Below are positions 44,812 to 52,485 of a stretch of DNA of 52,485 bases, in pieces. Made by a program: the position numbers and the translations under genes. Numbering within the stretch: position 1 is the stretch's first letter; each line of letters starts with the position of its first letter. The notes under the pieces were generated by a model. The model was given only the letters and a program-made list of their open reading frames with translations. It made no database searches and was not told the DNA's origin. Source of the stretch: Pseudomonadales bacterium. Lineage in GTDB: Bacteria; Pseudomonadota; Gammaproteobacteria; Pseudomonadales; Azotimanducaceae. The stretch covers positions 1 to 52,485 of the forward strand of contig JASMJM010000018.1 in assembly GCA_030749725.1 (NCBI GenBank). Reading direction: 5' to 3'.

Positions 44812-46611
44812 CTATTCCATTCCCGAAAGTGGTGCCACCCGCAACACCTCCTTCACGGTAGTTGCTCCTGCACTAACCTTCTGGGCACCGCTTAAGCGCA
44901 GAGTTCTCATTCCCTCTTTCATTGCTTTGAGTCGCAGGTGACCAATATCGACATCATCTGAAACCATCGCCTTAAGGGGGTCGCTCATGGTCAGCAATTC
45001 ATACACGCCGGCACGACCCAGATAGCCCGTATCCCGGCATTCAAGGCAGCCAATGGGTGCGTATATGTCCTTGGGCATTTTCATCTTCCAGGGAGCGGTC
45101 AACACCCTCCAACCATCCACATCCACCTCTGCTTTACGCTTGCAATGAGGGCAGAGAATTCTCACCAGCCGTTGTGCCATAATGCCAAGCACTGTCGCCT
45201 TGATCAGATAGGGGGCAACTCCCAATTCCAGCAGACGCGTGATCGCGGACGGGGCGTCGTTGGTGTGCAGCGTCGAGATAACCAAGTGTCCAGTCAAGGC
45301 AGCCTGAATGGCCATATTGGCAGTTTCCAGATCGCGAATCTCACCAACCATGATGATGTCCGGATCCTGCTGCAGCAGCGCTCTTACACCGTCAGCGAAA
45401 TTCAGATCTATATTCTGTTGGACCTGCATCTGGTTAAAACTGCCTTCCACCATCTCGATAGGATCCTCGATGGTACAGACATTGACTTCCGGAGTTGCCA
45501 GTTGTCTCAGACTTGAATAAAGGGTCGTCGTCTTACCGGAGCCGGTCGGCCCTGTCACCAGTACGATTCCGTTAGGATTGGTGACCATCCCTTGCCACTT
45601 GTCATAATCATCATTGGCAAGCCCAAGTTCCTCGAATGACTTCAACAATATATCGGGATCGAAAATCCGCATGACCATCTTTTCGCCAAATGCTGTCGGC
45701 AGGGTAGAAAGCCGCAATTCCACCTCGTGACCCTCTTGGGTTTTGGTCTTCAAGCGGCCATCCTGTGGTTTTCTTTTCTCAGCCACATTCATTCGACCCA
45801 GAGTTTTGATTCGACTGGTAACGGCTGTCATGACTTGCGCAGGTAGTTCATACACCAGGTGGAGAACGCCGTCGATTCTGAAGCGTATTCCGCTCTTTTC
45901 CCGTCTCGGCTCCAGATGTATATCACTGGCTCGCTGTGAAAACGCATATCCCAGCAGCCAGTCAACCACATTGACTATATGTGAATCGTTTGCATCCGGA
46001 GACTGTAGTTGTCCCAGCTCCAGCATCTGTTCCAGATTAGACAAGCCGCCGGTGGTGAAACCCTGGGCATTAGCCTTGTTGACCGATCTGGCAATCGTAA
46101 AAAACTCCAAGCTGTAGCGGCGTATATCCGTGGGATTGGCCACCACCCGGGTAATCACCTTGCCGGTTTGCGATTGCTGTATCATGCCTTCCCAACTGTG
46201 AACATAGGGTTGGGCGCTGGCGATCACCACTTCATCATCATTGACCTCGACCGCCAGGATGCCGTGTCGTTGAGCAAATGGATAAGACATTACTTGCGTG
46301 ACTGCTTGCGCATCTATCTTGAGCGGATCGATTCGATAATATGACTGCCCGGACCGTTCACTTAGCCAATGGGTCAGGGTTTCAATGTCCAGAGTATTGC
46401 TCGGGTCTTTCTGATCGGCCAGACCCTCATCCGCTATCAACTCGAGCGGGTTCCAGGTGAGTTGTGCTTTGGTGCGGGGTCGTGAACTCATGACCTCTGC
46501 ATCTTCTGCAGCCAGGCGGCCATCTGCAACCAAGTCATCGAGAAGTCCCCTGAGATTCAAAGTGATATCGGGTTTTCTCGGGTTTATTTCTTCCTGTATA
46601 GTCACCGCCAT
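44812..46611 (-). CDS. GspE/PulE/PilB-family secretion or pilus ATPase
   Basis: This hexameric ATPase family powers type II secretion or type IV pilus extension at the inner membrane. The 599 residues contain an N-terminal MshEN-like region (about 60-170), the ASDIHLEP block, the Walker A motif GPTGSGKTTT, the Asp box EDPIEMVEG, the Walker B motif DPDIIMVGEIRD, the His box GHLVISTLHTNDA and a zinc tetracysteine (CPHC and CLEC). No pilin, platform protein or prepilin peptidase gene is nearby, so it is an orphan here. The subtype is not decided by the sequence. AAAGGGG lies directly against the ATG, so the GTG two codons later is an alternative start. Confidence 0.9.
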   Translation of the reverse strand: MAVTIQEEINPRKPDITLNLRGLLDDLVADGRLAAEDAEVMSSRPRTKAQLTWNPLELIADEGLADQKDPSNTLDIETLTHWLSERSGQSYYRIDPLKIDAQAVTQVMSYPFAQRHGILAVEVNDDEVVIASAQPYVHSWEGMIQQSQTGKVITRVVANPTDIRRYSLEFFTIARSVNKANAQGFTTGGLSNLEQMLELGQLQSPDANDSHIVNVVDWLLGYAFSQRASDIHLEPRREKSGIRFRIDGVLHLVYELPAQVMTAVTSRIKTLGRMNVAEKRKPQDGRLKTKTQEGHEVELRLSTLPTAFGEKMVMRIFDPDILLKSFEELGLANDDYDKWQGMVTNPNGIVLVTGPTGSGKTTTLYSSLRQLATPEVNVCTIEDPIEMVEGSFNQMQVQQNIDLNFADGVRALLQQDPDIIMVGEIRDLETANMAIQAALTGHLVISTLHTNDAPSAITRLLELGVAPYLIKATVLGIMAQRLVRILCPHCKRKAEVDVDGWRVLTAPWKMKMPKDIYAPIGCLECRDTGYLGRAGVYELLTMSDPLKAMVSDDVDIGHLRLKAMKEGMRTLRLSGAQKVSAGATTVKEVLRVAPLSGME

Positions 46612-46727
46612 CCCCTTTGCTTCAGATCGATCCGGTCCTTTCTTTAATCGACCGAGACCATGTAGCCTAGCTTACACCCTTTTTTACCTACTTCAATAAT
46701 TCTAGCCAGTGGCCAGTGCTGCCATAC

Positions 46728-46822
46728 CAGTATGCTCACGCCGGCACGCCAAGCTGGTATGCCCACGCCGGTATGCCCACGCCGGTATGCCCACGCTGGT
46801 ATGCCCACGCTGGTATGCCACC
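46728..46822. repeat. 14-bp tandem repeat array upstream of argE
   Basis: Six units and a part run with exact 14-bp spacing: CAGTATGCTCACGC (46728), CGGCACGCCAAGCT (46742), then GGTATGCCCACGCY at 46756, 46770, 46784 and 46798, and a partial at 46812. It lies in the 321-bp gap 46612-46932 between the divergent ATPase and argE genes, about 110 bp before the argE start. The other parts of the gap show no gene. Confidence 0.93.
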
Positions 46823-46932
46823 TTTGTTTTCTACATCGAATGTTTTACCGGTTTGCATTAAACTTCCACTCCCGCCAACCGGTTCGCACAGCGCCAGAGC
46901 AGGGCATCACCCGATTTATCAGGCTATAGACA

Positions 46933-48087
46933 ATGAAAAACGCGGTTCCCTCGCTCGTCTCCATGATGGAAAGGCTGATCGCCACTCCATCGGTCAGCAG
47001 CATCTTGCCTCAACATGATCAGGGCAACCTTGCGGTGGTCGAAATTCTTGCCGACTGGCTGCAGCAACTTGGTTGCAAAGTTGACATCCTGCCGATCCCC
47101 GAGAAACCCGATAAATTCAACCTCATCGCTGTACTGGGGCGCGGAACGGGAGGATTCGTGCTGGCTGGGCACACCGACACAGTGCCATTCGATGCGGGAC
47201 TGTGGGACTTGGATCCTTTCAAGCTGGTGGAAAAGAATCAGCGCCTATATGGACTTGGTACCAGCGACATGAAGGGATTCTTTCCCCTGGCCATCGAGGC
47301 GGCGGGCAACTTCAAAGCACGTGATCTCAAATGCCCGCTCATCATCATGGCAACCGCTGATGAAGAATCCACCATGAGTGGTGCGAGGGCGCTTGACGCC
47401 GCTCAGTTGTGCCATGCTCGCGCTGCACTCATCGGAGAACCGACGGCACTGCAACCTATCTATCAGCACAAGGGTATCATGATGATTTCCATCGAGGTGC
47501 AGGGGAAACCAGGCCACTCATCCGATCCGTCTTTGGGTAACAGTGCCCTGGATGCCATGTCGCCGGTGCTAGCCAGTCTGCTCGAATACAGAAGTGAACT
47601 GCAGCACAAGTTTCAAAATGTTGCGTTCAAAGTGCCGCACTCCACTCTTAATCTCGGCTGCATACGGGGGGGTGACAATCCAAATCGAATCTGTGGCAAG
47701 GTTGCACTGGAAATAGATGTCAGGATCCTGCCAGGAATGGACAATGCTGAAGTGCTGCAGGAACTCGATTGCCGCTTGAGTTCGATCCTTGAACCGCTGG
47801 ATCTCAACCTGCGTGTTGAGCTTCTGCATCCAGCGGTGCCGCCTTTTGAAAATCAGCATGATTCACACTTGCTGACCGCTACGGAAACTTTGACCGGCGC
47901 TGAGAGATCTTGCGTAGCCTTTGCCTCGGAAGCGCCGTACCTGCAAAAACTGGATATGGATACAGTCCTGCTCGGACCAGGAAATATCGATCAGGCCCAT
48001 CAGCCCAATGAATTTCTCGAACTGAAACAACTTCAACCAACAATTGATATAATTAAACGCCTGATTCACAACTACTGCTGCAAATAA
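46933..48087 (+). CDS. argE: Acetylornithine deacetylase ArgE
   Basis: ArgE removes the acetyl group from N-acetylornithine in arginine synthesis. The 384 residues are of the M20 zinc hydrolase type: LAGHTDTVPFD (first zinc His and Asp), GLGTSDMKGFF (bridging Asp), ATADEESTMSGA (catalytic Glu pair) and LIGEPTAL. The dimerisation insert holds QHKGIMMISIEVQGKPGHSS. The gene is followed directly by argA, whose start is 1 bp after the argE stop. The repeat array lies in its upstream region. Confidence 0.95.
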   Translation: MKNAVPSLVSMMERLIATPSVSSILPQHDQGNLAVVEILADWLQQLGCKVDILPIPEKPDKFNLIAVLGRGTGGFVLAGHTDTVPFDAGLWDLDPFKLVEKNQRLYGLGTSDMKGFFPLAIEAAGNFKARDLKCPLIIMATADEESTMSGARALDAAQLCHARAALIGEPTALQPIYQHKGIMMISIEVQGKPGHSSDPSLGNSALDAMSPVLASLLEYRSELQHKFQNVAFKVPHSTLNLGCIRGGDNPNRICGKVALEIDVRILPGMDNAEVLQELDCRLSSILEPLDLNLRVELLHPAVPPFENQHDSHLLTATETLTGAERSCVAFASEAPYLQKLDMDTVLLGPGNIDQAHQPNEFLELKQLQPTIDIIKRLIHNYCCK

Positions 48088-48088
48088 C

Positions 48089-49432
48089 TTGAAGCTCAAA
48101 ACCAAGCCTTACGTCGAGTGGTTTAGGGACTCATCTCCCTACATCAATGCCCATCGGCAAAAAACTTTCGTCCTCTATCTGGGAGGAGAGGTCTTTACGC
48201 ACAGCAACTTCGAAAACATTGTCAGCGATATTGCTCTACTTAACTCGCTGGGAGTGCGCCTGGTGCTTGTGCATGGCGCAACCCCTCAGATCGATAGTTA
48301 CCTCGAGAAGCACAACATCAACTGCCGCTACCACAACGATGCACGCATAACGGATGATGATACACAGATCTGCGTGGAAGATGCAGTTGGCCGGTTACGC
48401 CTGCAAATCGAAGCCAGATTGTCGATGGGGTTGATCAATTCTCCCATGCATGGTGCCGAAATCAAGGTGATCAGTGGAAATTTCATCAAAGCCAAGCCTT
48501 TGGGTATTCATGATGGTGTCGATTACCTGCACTCTGGCGAGTTGCGAAGCGTTGATACAATCACCATCAGCAAACAACTGGAAGATGGTGCGATCATACT
48601 CCTGTCACCCATCGGATATTCACTGACTGGCGAGATATTCAATCTCTGTTCGATGGAGCTCGCCACGGGCGTCGCGATCGCCCTCTCGGCTGACAAGCTG
48701 ATCTATTTCGGGTCGAATCGAGGTGTGCTCAACGAGAATGAGCAGGTAATCAGTGAACTTCAGCCAACAGACTTACACCGTCTCATTGAAGCGCATGGGT
48801 CACATGAGGGCTCGCCAAACGGCTCGCCGAATGGCTTGCGGGCAGACACGGTCAAACAGTTGCGACTTGCCGATACGGCTTGCCAGGCGGGTGTGAGCCG
48901 GTGTCACCTCATCAGCTTTGCGGAAGATGGCGCCCTGCTGGAAGAGATGTTTACCCGGGACGGCTCCGGAACTCAGGTCTGCATGGAGAGTTATGAACAG
49001 ATCAGGTCCGCCACCGTCGAGGACGTGGGCGGCATAATTGAACTGATCCGACCGCTGGAGGAGAAAGGGATATTGGTGCGAAGATCCCGGGAATTGCTCG
49101 AAACGGAGGTGGACAGGTTCACGGTTATCATCAGAGATGGCATGATCGTTGGCTGCACTTCCCTTTATCCCTACAACGGCAAGGGTGAGCTTGCTTGCCT
49201 CGCGACGCATCCAGACTATAGAAACAGCGATCGTGGCGAACTCCTGCTTCGGTCAGTTGAAAGAGACGCCAAAGAACTCGGTTTGACCGAACTATTTGTG
49301 CTAACCACGCAGAGCGCACACTGGTTCAAGGAGCGTGGGTTTGTTGCTGGCGATCTTGCGGATCTCCCTGCGGAACGCAAATTGCTGTACAACTTTCAAC
49401 GCAACTCAAGCGTGTTTTGCAAACGTCTGTGA
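48089..49432 (+). CDS. argA: N-acetylglutamate synthase ArgA
   Basis: ArgA acetylates glutamate in the first step of arginine synthesis and is usually inhibited by arginine. The 447 residues start at a TTG right after argE. They consist of an amino-acid-kinase domain (about 1-285), with VLYLGGEVFTHSN and LVLVHGATPQID, and a GNAT acetyltransferase domain (about 305-440) with GELACLATHPDYRNSDRGE, the acetyl-CoA site. An in-frame duplication GSPNGSPNG at residues 241-249 (48809-48832) lies in the kinase domain near its end and looks like a short tandem repeat insertion. Confidence 0.95.
   Translation: MKLKTKPYVEWFRDSSPYINAHRQKTFVLYLGGEVFTHSNFENIVSDIALLNSLGVRLVLVHGATPQIDSYLEKHNINCRYHNDARITDDDTQICVEDAVGRLRLQIEARLSMGLINSPMHGAEIKVISGNFIKAKPLGIHDGVDYLHSGELRSVDTITISKQLEDGAIILLSPIGYSLTGEIFNLCSMELATGVAIALSADKLIYFGSNRGVLNENEQVISELQPTDLHRLIEAHGSHEGSPNGSPNGLRADTVKQLRLADTACQAGVSRCHLISFAEDGALLEEMFTRDGSGTQVCMESYEQIRSATVEDVGGIIELIRPLEEKGILVRRSRELLETEVDRFTVIIRDGMIVGCTSLYPYNGKGELACLATHPDYRNSDRGELLLRSVERDAKELGLTELFVLTTQSAHWFKERGFVAGDLADLPAERKLLYNFQRNSSVFCKRL
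48809..48844. repeat. 12-bp in-frame repeat inside argA
   Basis: GGCTCGCCAAAC (48809-48820) is followed by GGCTCGCCGAAT (48821-48832) and a weaker third copy (48833-48844). All are in the argA reading frame and encode GSPN-GSPN-GLRA. Confidence 0.8.
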
Positions 49433-49495
49433 AGAGATTCTGTCAATCCAATTCCCTAAGAAAGTCCATCAAGAACAATCCAGGAGATAGCTAGC

Positions 49496-51337
49496 ATGCC
49501 TGTTTATCGTTCAAAAACCACTACCCAAGGCCGAAATATGGCTGGTGCGCGCGCCCTGTGGCGCGCAACGGGCATGACCGATGCCGATTTTTCAAAGCCA
49601 ATTATCGCCATTGCAAATTCGTTTACCCAATTCGTACCAGGTCACGTGCATTTGAAGGATCTCGGTCAGCTGGTTGCCGGTGAGATTGCCAAGAGCGGCG
49701 GTGTGGCGAAGGAGTTCAATACCATAGCAGTTGATGACGGAATCGCAATGGGGCACGACGGTATGCTATACAGCCTTCCATCGCGGGAGATTATCGCCGA
49801 CTCTGTCGAGTACATGATGAATGCGCACTGTGCGGATGCGTTGGTGTGTATCAGCAACTGCGACAAGATTACGCCCGGCATGCTGATGGCATCGATGCGC
49901 CTCAATATTCCCACCATCTTTGTGTCCGGGGGACCGATGGAAGCGGGACAGACCAAGCTGGCCAATCACAAGACCAATCTGATTGATGCCATGGTGGTGG
50001 CCGCAGATGAGAGTTTCACCGACCAGCAAGTAGAGGAATTTGAGCGCTCCGCCTGTCCAACGTGCGGATCCTGTTCGGGAATGTTCACGGCAAATTCCAT
50101 GAACTGTCTAACAGAAGCGCTGGGGCTTGCTCTGCCGGGAAACGGAACCCTGCTGGCTACGCACTCAGACAGGGAAGGCTTATTCCTGCAAGCTGGTAGG
50201 ATCATCGTTGAGGCCGCCAAGAAATACTATGATGAGGAGGATTCTTCGGTGCTGCCGCGGAGTATCGCCAGCTTTGCGGCGTTCCAAAACGCCATGAGTC
50301 TGGACATCGCGATGGGTGGTTCAACCAATACCGTTCTGCACCTGCTTGCGATTGCACGGGAGGGGCAGGTGGATTTCACGCTCCAGGATATCGACCGGTT
50401 GTCGAGACGGGTGCCGACCTTGTGTAAAGTGGCACCGTCTTCTCCCGATTTCCATCTTGAGGACGTGCATAGAGCGGGCGGCATCATCGGCATCCTGGGT
50501 GAATTGGACCGTGCCGGTTTGCTGCAGACCGAACTGCCAACCATCCATGGCGGAGCATTGAAAGATGTATTGGCAAACTGGGATCTTGCCCAGAGTGAGG
50601 CCGCGGATGTGCAGCAATTCTATCAAGCCGCGCCCGCCGGCATAGCTACCCAGACAGCCTTCAGCCAGCAGGCTAGATTTGACAGCGTGGATCTCGACAG
50701 GCAATCCGGCTGTATCAGGGACCTGGACCATGCCTACAGCCGCGAAGGGGGCCTGGCAGTTCTGTACGGCAATATTGCAGAAAATGGCAGCATCGTTAAG
50801 ACTGCCGGAGTCGACGAAAGCAATTGGGTGTTTGACGGCAGCGCCAGAGTTTTTGAAAGCCAGGATGCGGCGGTCAACGCCATATTGGCTAATCAGATCG
50901 AACCCGGGGATTTTGTCGTCATTCGCTACGAAGGTCCCCGCGGTGGGCCCGGTATGCAGGAGATGCTTTATCCTACCAGCTACCTGAAATCAAAAGGTCT
51001 CGGCCAGGTCTGCGCACTCGTCACGGACGGCCGCTTCTCCGGAGGGACATCCGGACTTTCCATCGGCCACGTCTCTCCGGAAGCTGCTGAGGGGGGCGCT
51101 ATAGGACTAATCGAGGAGGGGGATCGCATCCTGGTGGACATTCCCAAGCGCACCATTCACCTGGACGTATCGGATGAAAAACTGGCAGAGCGGCGAGCCA
51201 AGATGGACGCGAGCGAGAATGCCTGGCAACCGGTGGAGAAGCGAAGCCGATCCATCTCCTCGGCACTGCGCGCCTATGCTCTGCTCACTACCAGCGCTGA
51301 CAAAGGTGCAGTGCGCGATGTAGGAAACGGGGACTGA
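49496..51337 (+). CDS. ilvD: Dihydroxy-acid dehydratase IlvD
   Basis: IlvD dehydrates dihydroxy acids in valine, isoleucine and leucine synthesis with an iron-sulfur cluster. The 613 residues match the long bacterial form. The cluster cysteines are in [16 protein letters not shown] and [19 protein letters not shown], with the PGNGT block after them. [12 protein letters not shown] near the C-terminus is the active-site loop with its conserved Ser. The ATG follows AGGAG at good spacing. It is convergent with the dioxygenase-like gene, 5 bp between stops. Confidence 0.98.
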   Translation: MPVYRSKTTTQGRNMAGARALWRATGMTDADFSKPIIAIANSFTQFVPGHVHLKDLGQLVAGEIAKSGGVAKEFNTIAVDDGIAMGHDGMLYSLPSREIIADSVEYMMNAHCADALVCISNCDKITPGMLMASMRLNIPTIFVSGGPMEAGQTKLANHKTNLIDAMVVAADESFTDQQVEEFERSACPTCGSCSGMFTANSMNCLTEALGLALPGNGTLLATHSDREGLFLQAGRIIVEAAKKYYDEEDSSVLPRSIASFAAFQNAMSLDIAMGGSTNTVLHLLAIAREGQVDFTLQDIDRLSRRVPTLCKVAPSSPDFHLEDVHRAGGIIGILGELDRAGLLQTELPTIHGGALKDVLANWDLAQSEAADVQQFYQAAPAGIATQTAFSQQARFDSVDLDRQSGCIRDLDHAYSREGGLAVLYGNIAENGSIVKTAGVDESNWVFDGSARVFESQDAAVNAILANQIEPGDFVVIRYEGPRGGPGMQEMLYPTSYLKSKGLGQVCALVTDGRFSGGTSGLSIGHVSPEAAEGGAIGLIEEGDRILVDIPKRTIHLDVSDEKLAERRAKMDASENAWQPVEKRSRSISSALRAYALLTTSADKGAVRDVGNGD

Positions 51338-51342
51338 TTGCT

Positions 51343-52224
51343 TCAGTCGTATAATCCCCGGGGGTTACGGGCCATAAGAGCGTAATCCGGTCCCTCCAGT
51401 TGCCAGCCGTAAGGCTGTTTTGCCCCGAGCAGTGTTTTGAAGCGATCGTCATCGGCGTGCCGCAGCAAGACATCCTCTGGTACGGTATCGCCATGGCGCT
51501 CCTGGGTTTGGACGTATTGGCGGCTAAAGTAGACTGCCAGATTCATGCGGATACCGGGAATCTGACGAGCAAAGGAACCATGCCAGGTATTGCCGTGCCA
51601 AACCACGGTATCACCGGGGGACAGGTCCATGCAGTTGGCACTTGGATTGGCATTGTCATCACCGAGCAACATCTCCTCCGGTCGCGGTTGGCGTGCCAGT
51701 TTGTGACTGCCTGCCACCAATGCCAGGGCACCGGCTTCCCTGCTGTAGGGAGTTAACGCGTAATTGACGTTGGCCACCTGGGAAATCGGTGAGAAAGGCA
51801 CCGGCATACCGTTGCCATTGTCCGAATGTAGCACGAGCGGGTTGCCGCCGGGACCTTTGAAGTGGCACCCCAGGCTGGACAGCAAACAGCTTTCACCGAG
51901 CAGGTAAGTAATCAGAGCCAGTGGCCTCTGCTGCATGAGGATTTCCTCGAACACCGGGTCGTCATACAGAAGGTAGGGAAGATACGTCATCCCTCGGATG
52001 GCTTCCCCTGACTCGCGGTCGATATCAACCTTGCGTCCGCTAGTACTTTCGACACGGGATAAAATAGCTTCCTGCGCCCGCTCGATCTGCTCTTCAGATA
52101 AGACAGCCTTAATCGTCGTGTAACCGATCGTTTCCAGTTCGACCAGATTGTCGTTCAGACCGAGTTCTCTGATGTTGCTGAGAATGCGTTGCAGGGGATC
52201 GCTTTGCATCTGCGCTTGTGCCAT
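51343..52224 (-). CDS. Phytanoyl-CoA dioxygenase family protein
   Basis: This is an Fe(II)/2-oxoglutarate-dependent oxygenase of the PhyH family, substrate unknown. From the ATG at 52224, which follows GAGGAGAG at normal spacing, it has 293 residues. The metal triad can be placed as H-x-D in VLHSDNG and the distal His in WHGNTWHGS, with an Arg after it (GIRMNLAVY) for 2-oxoglutarate. The frame is open 61 codons further upstream but without family likeness. Family members act on lipids, amino acids such as proline or ectoine, and other small molecules, so no specific function is assigned. Confidence 0.85.
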   Translation of the reverse strand: MAQAQMQSDPLQRILSNIRELGLNDNLVELETIGYTTIKAVLSEEQIERAQEAILSRVESTSGRKVDIDRESGEAIRGMTYLPYLLYDDPVFEEILMQQRPLALITYLLGESCLLSSLGCHFKGPGGNPLVLHSDNGNGMPVPFSPISQVANVNYALTPYSREAGALALVAGSHKLARQPRPEEMLLGDDNANPSANCMDLSPGDTVVWHGNTWHGSFARQIPGIRMNLAVYFSRQYVQTQERHGDTVPEDVLLRHADDDRFKTLLGAKQPYGWQLEGPDYALMARNPRGLYD

Positions 52225-52485
52225 TTGCTTCTCTCCTCTAATGCCATGCCACTTCTCTGTGTGTCCTGAGGGCAAACATTGGTTTCGACCAGGGGTATTT
52301 TTTCGGTAGGCTGCCTCTATGCCCAGGAAGTTGAATCCTTGCGGCTGCTTCAGGCCCTGAGACACTCTGTCAAGTCTTTCGTCCGGTTGAGTAGCCTTCT
52401 TTCGCACGGGGTCAAGGTGCTTCGCACCTCCTTCGCTTTGCTACGGCCCACGGGTGACGCCCGCACTCAATACGGCTTGTGTTTA
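52225..52485. other. Upstream region of the dioxygenase-like gene, no gene seen
   Basis: No supported coding frame lies here. A short palindrome GGTGCTTCGCACC near 52418-52430 is the only structure noted. Confidence 0.4.

Noticed and set aside
1-52485. tRNA or rRNA genes
   Set aside because: No cloverleaf-like sequence with conserved TTCRANNC and anticodon arms, and no rRNA signature, was recognised by eye.

Overview
The window reads as chromosome of a free-living-type gammaproteobacterium of moderate GC. From memory of the Pseudomonas aeruginosa PAO1 gene order, its content is collinear over long stretches with two neighbouring blocks of that genome: hfq-side miaA-mutL-amiB-tsaE-nnr/queG-orn-rhodanese-psd-fimX-serB-parC-parE-cpdA (about PA4945 to PA4970) and waaA to glnE (about PA4988 to PA5014). 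The match is in gene order and family, not an assignment to Pseudomonas. Nothing in the window fixes the genus.

Region 1 (1-7,700) holds a leftward operon nnr-tsaE-amiB-mutL-miaA, cut by the window edge inside miaA, with queG divergent from it and orn convergent to queG. Region 2 (7,800-16,800) holds sseA and psd, then the complete EF-P lysylation set (epmA, efp, epmB), then a FimX-like GGDEF/EAL protein whose receiver domain is broken by an in-frame TGA, then serB and a membrane protein with a cyclase-like cytoplasmic half. Region 3 (16,780-22,860) is the topoisomerase IV pair parC/parE, cpdA and a DUF1249 protein.

Region 4 (23,000-40,700) is the lipopolysaccharide inner-core locus: waaA, an FAD oxidoreductase and an aldo/keto reductase, hldE, a lipid A acyltransferase, a glycosyltransferase, a carbamoyltransferase, four kinase-fold proteins carrying five kinase domains, a WaaG-WaaG double glycosyltransferase, waaC and waaF. 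Together these make ADP-heptose, add Kdo and heptoses, and then phosphorylate, carbamoylate and glycosylate the core. No waaL or msbA is present. Region 5 (40,700-52,485) is amino-acid metabolism: ilvE, glnE, an orphan GspE/PilB-type ATPase, argE, argA, ilvD and a phytanoyl-CoA dioxygenase-like protein.

The gene content is mostly housekeeping. The unusual features lie in the gaps and in a few altered genes: short tandem repeat arrays with a 14-bp period placed between genes, often touching stop codons; a 12-bp array and a 12-bp in-frame duplication in argA; a 170-bp element with perfect 36-bp terminal inverted repeats, a CTAG target duplication and a second solo end 3.5 kb away; a 22-bp perfect inverted repeat between parC and parE; the tandem WaaG fusion; and the fimX stop codon. 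The first 60 bases look like a low-quality contig end.
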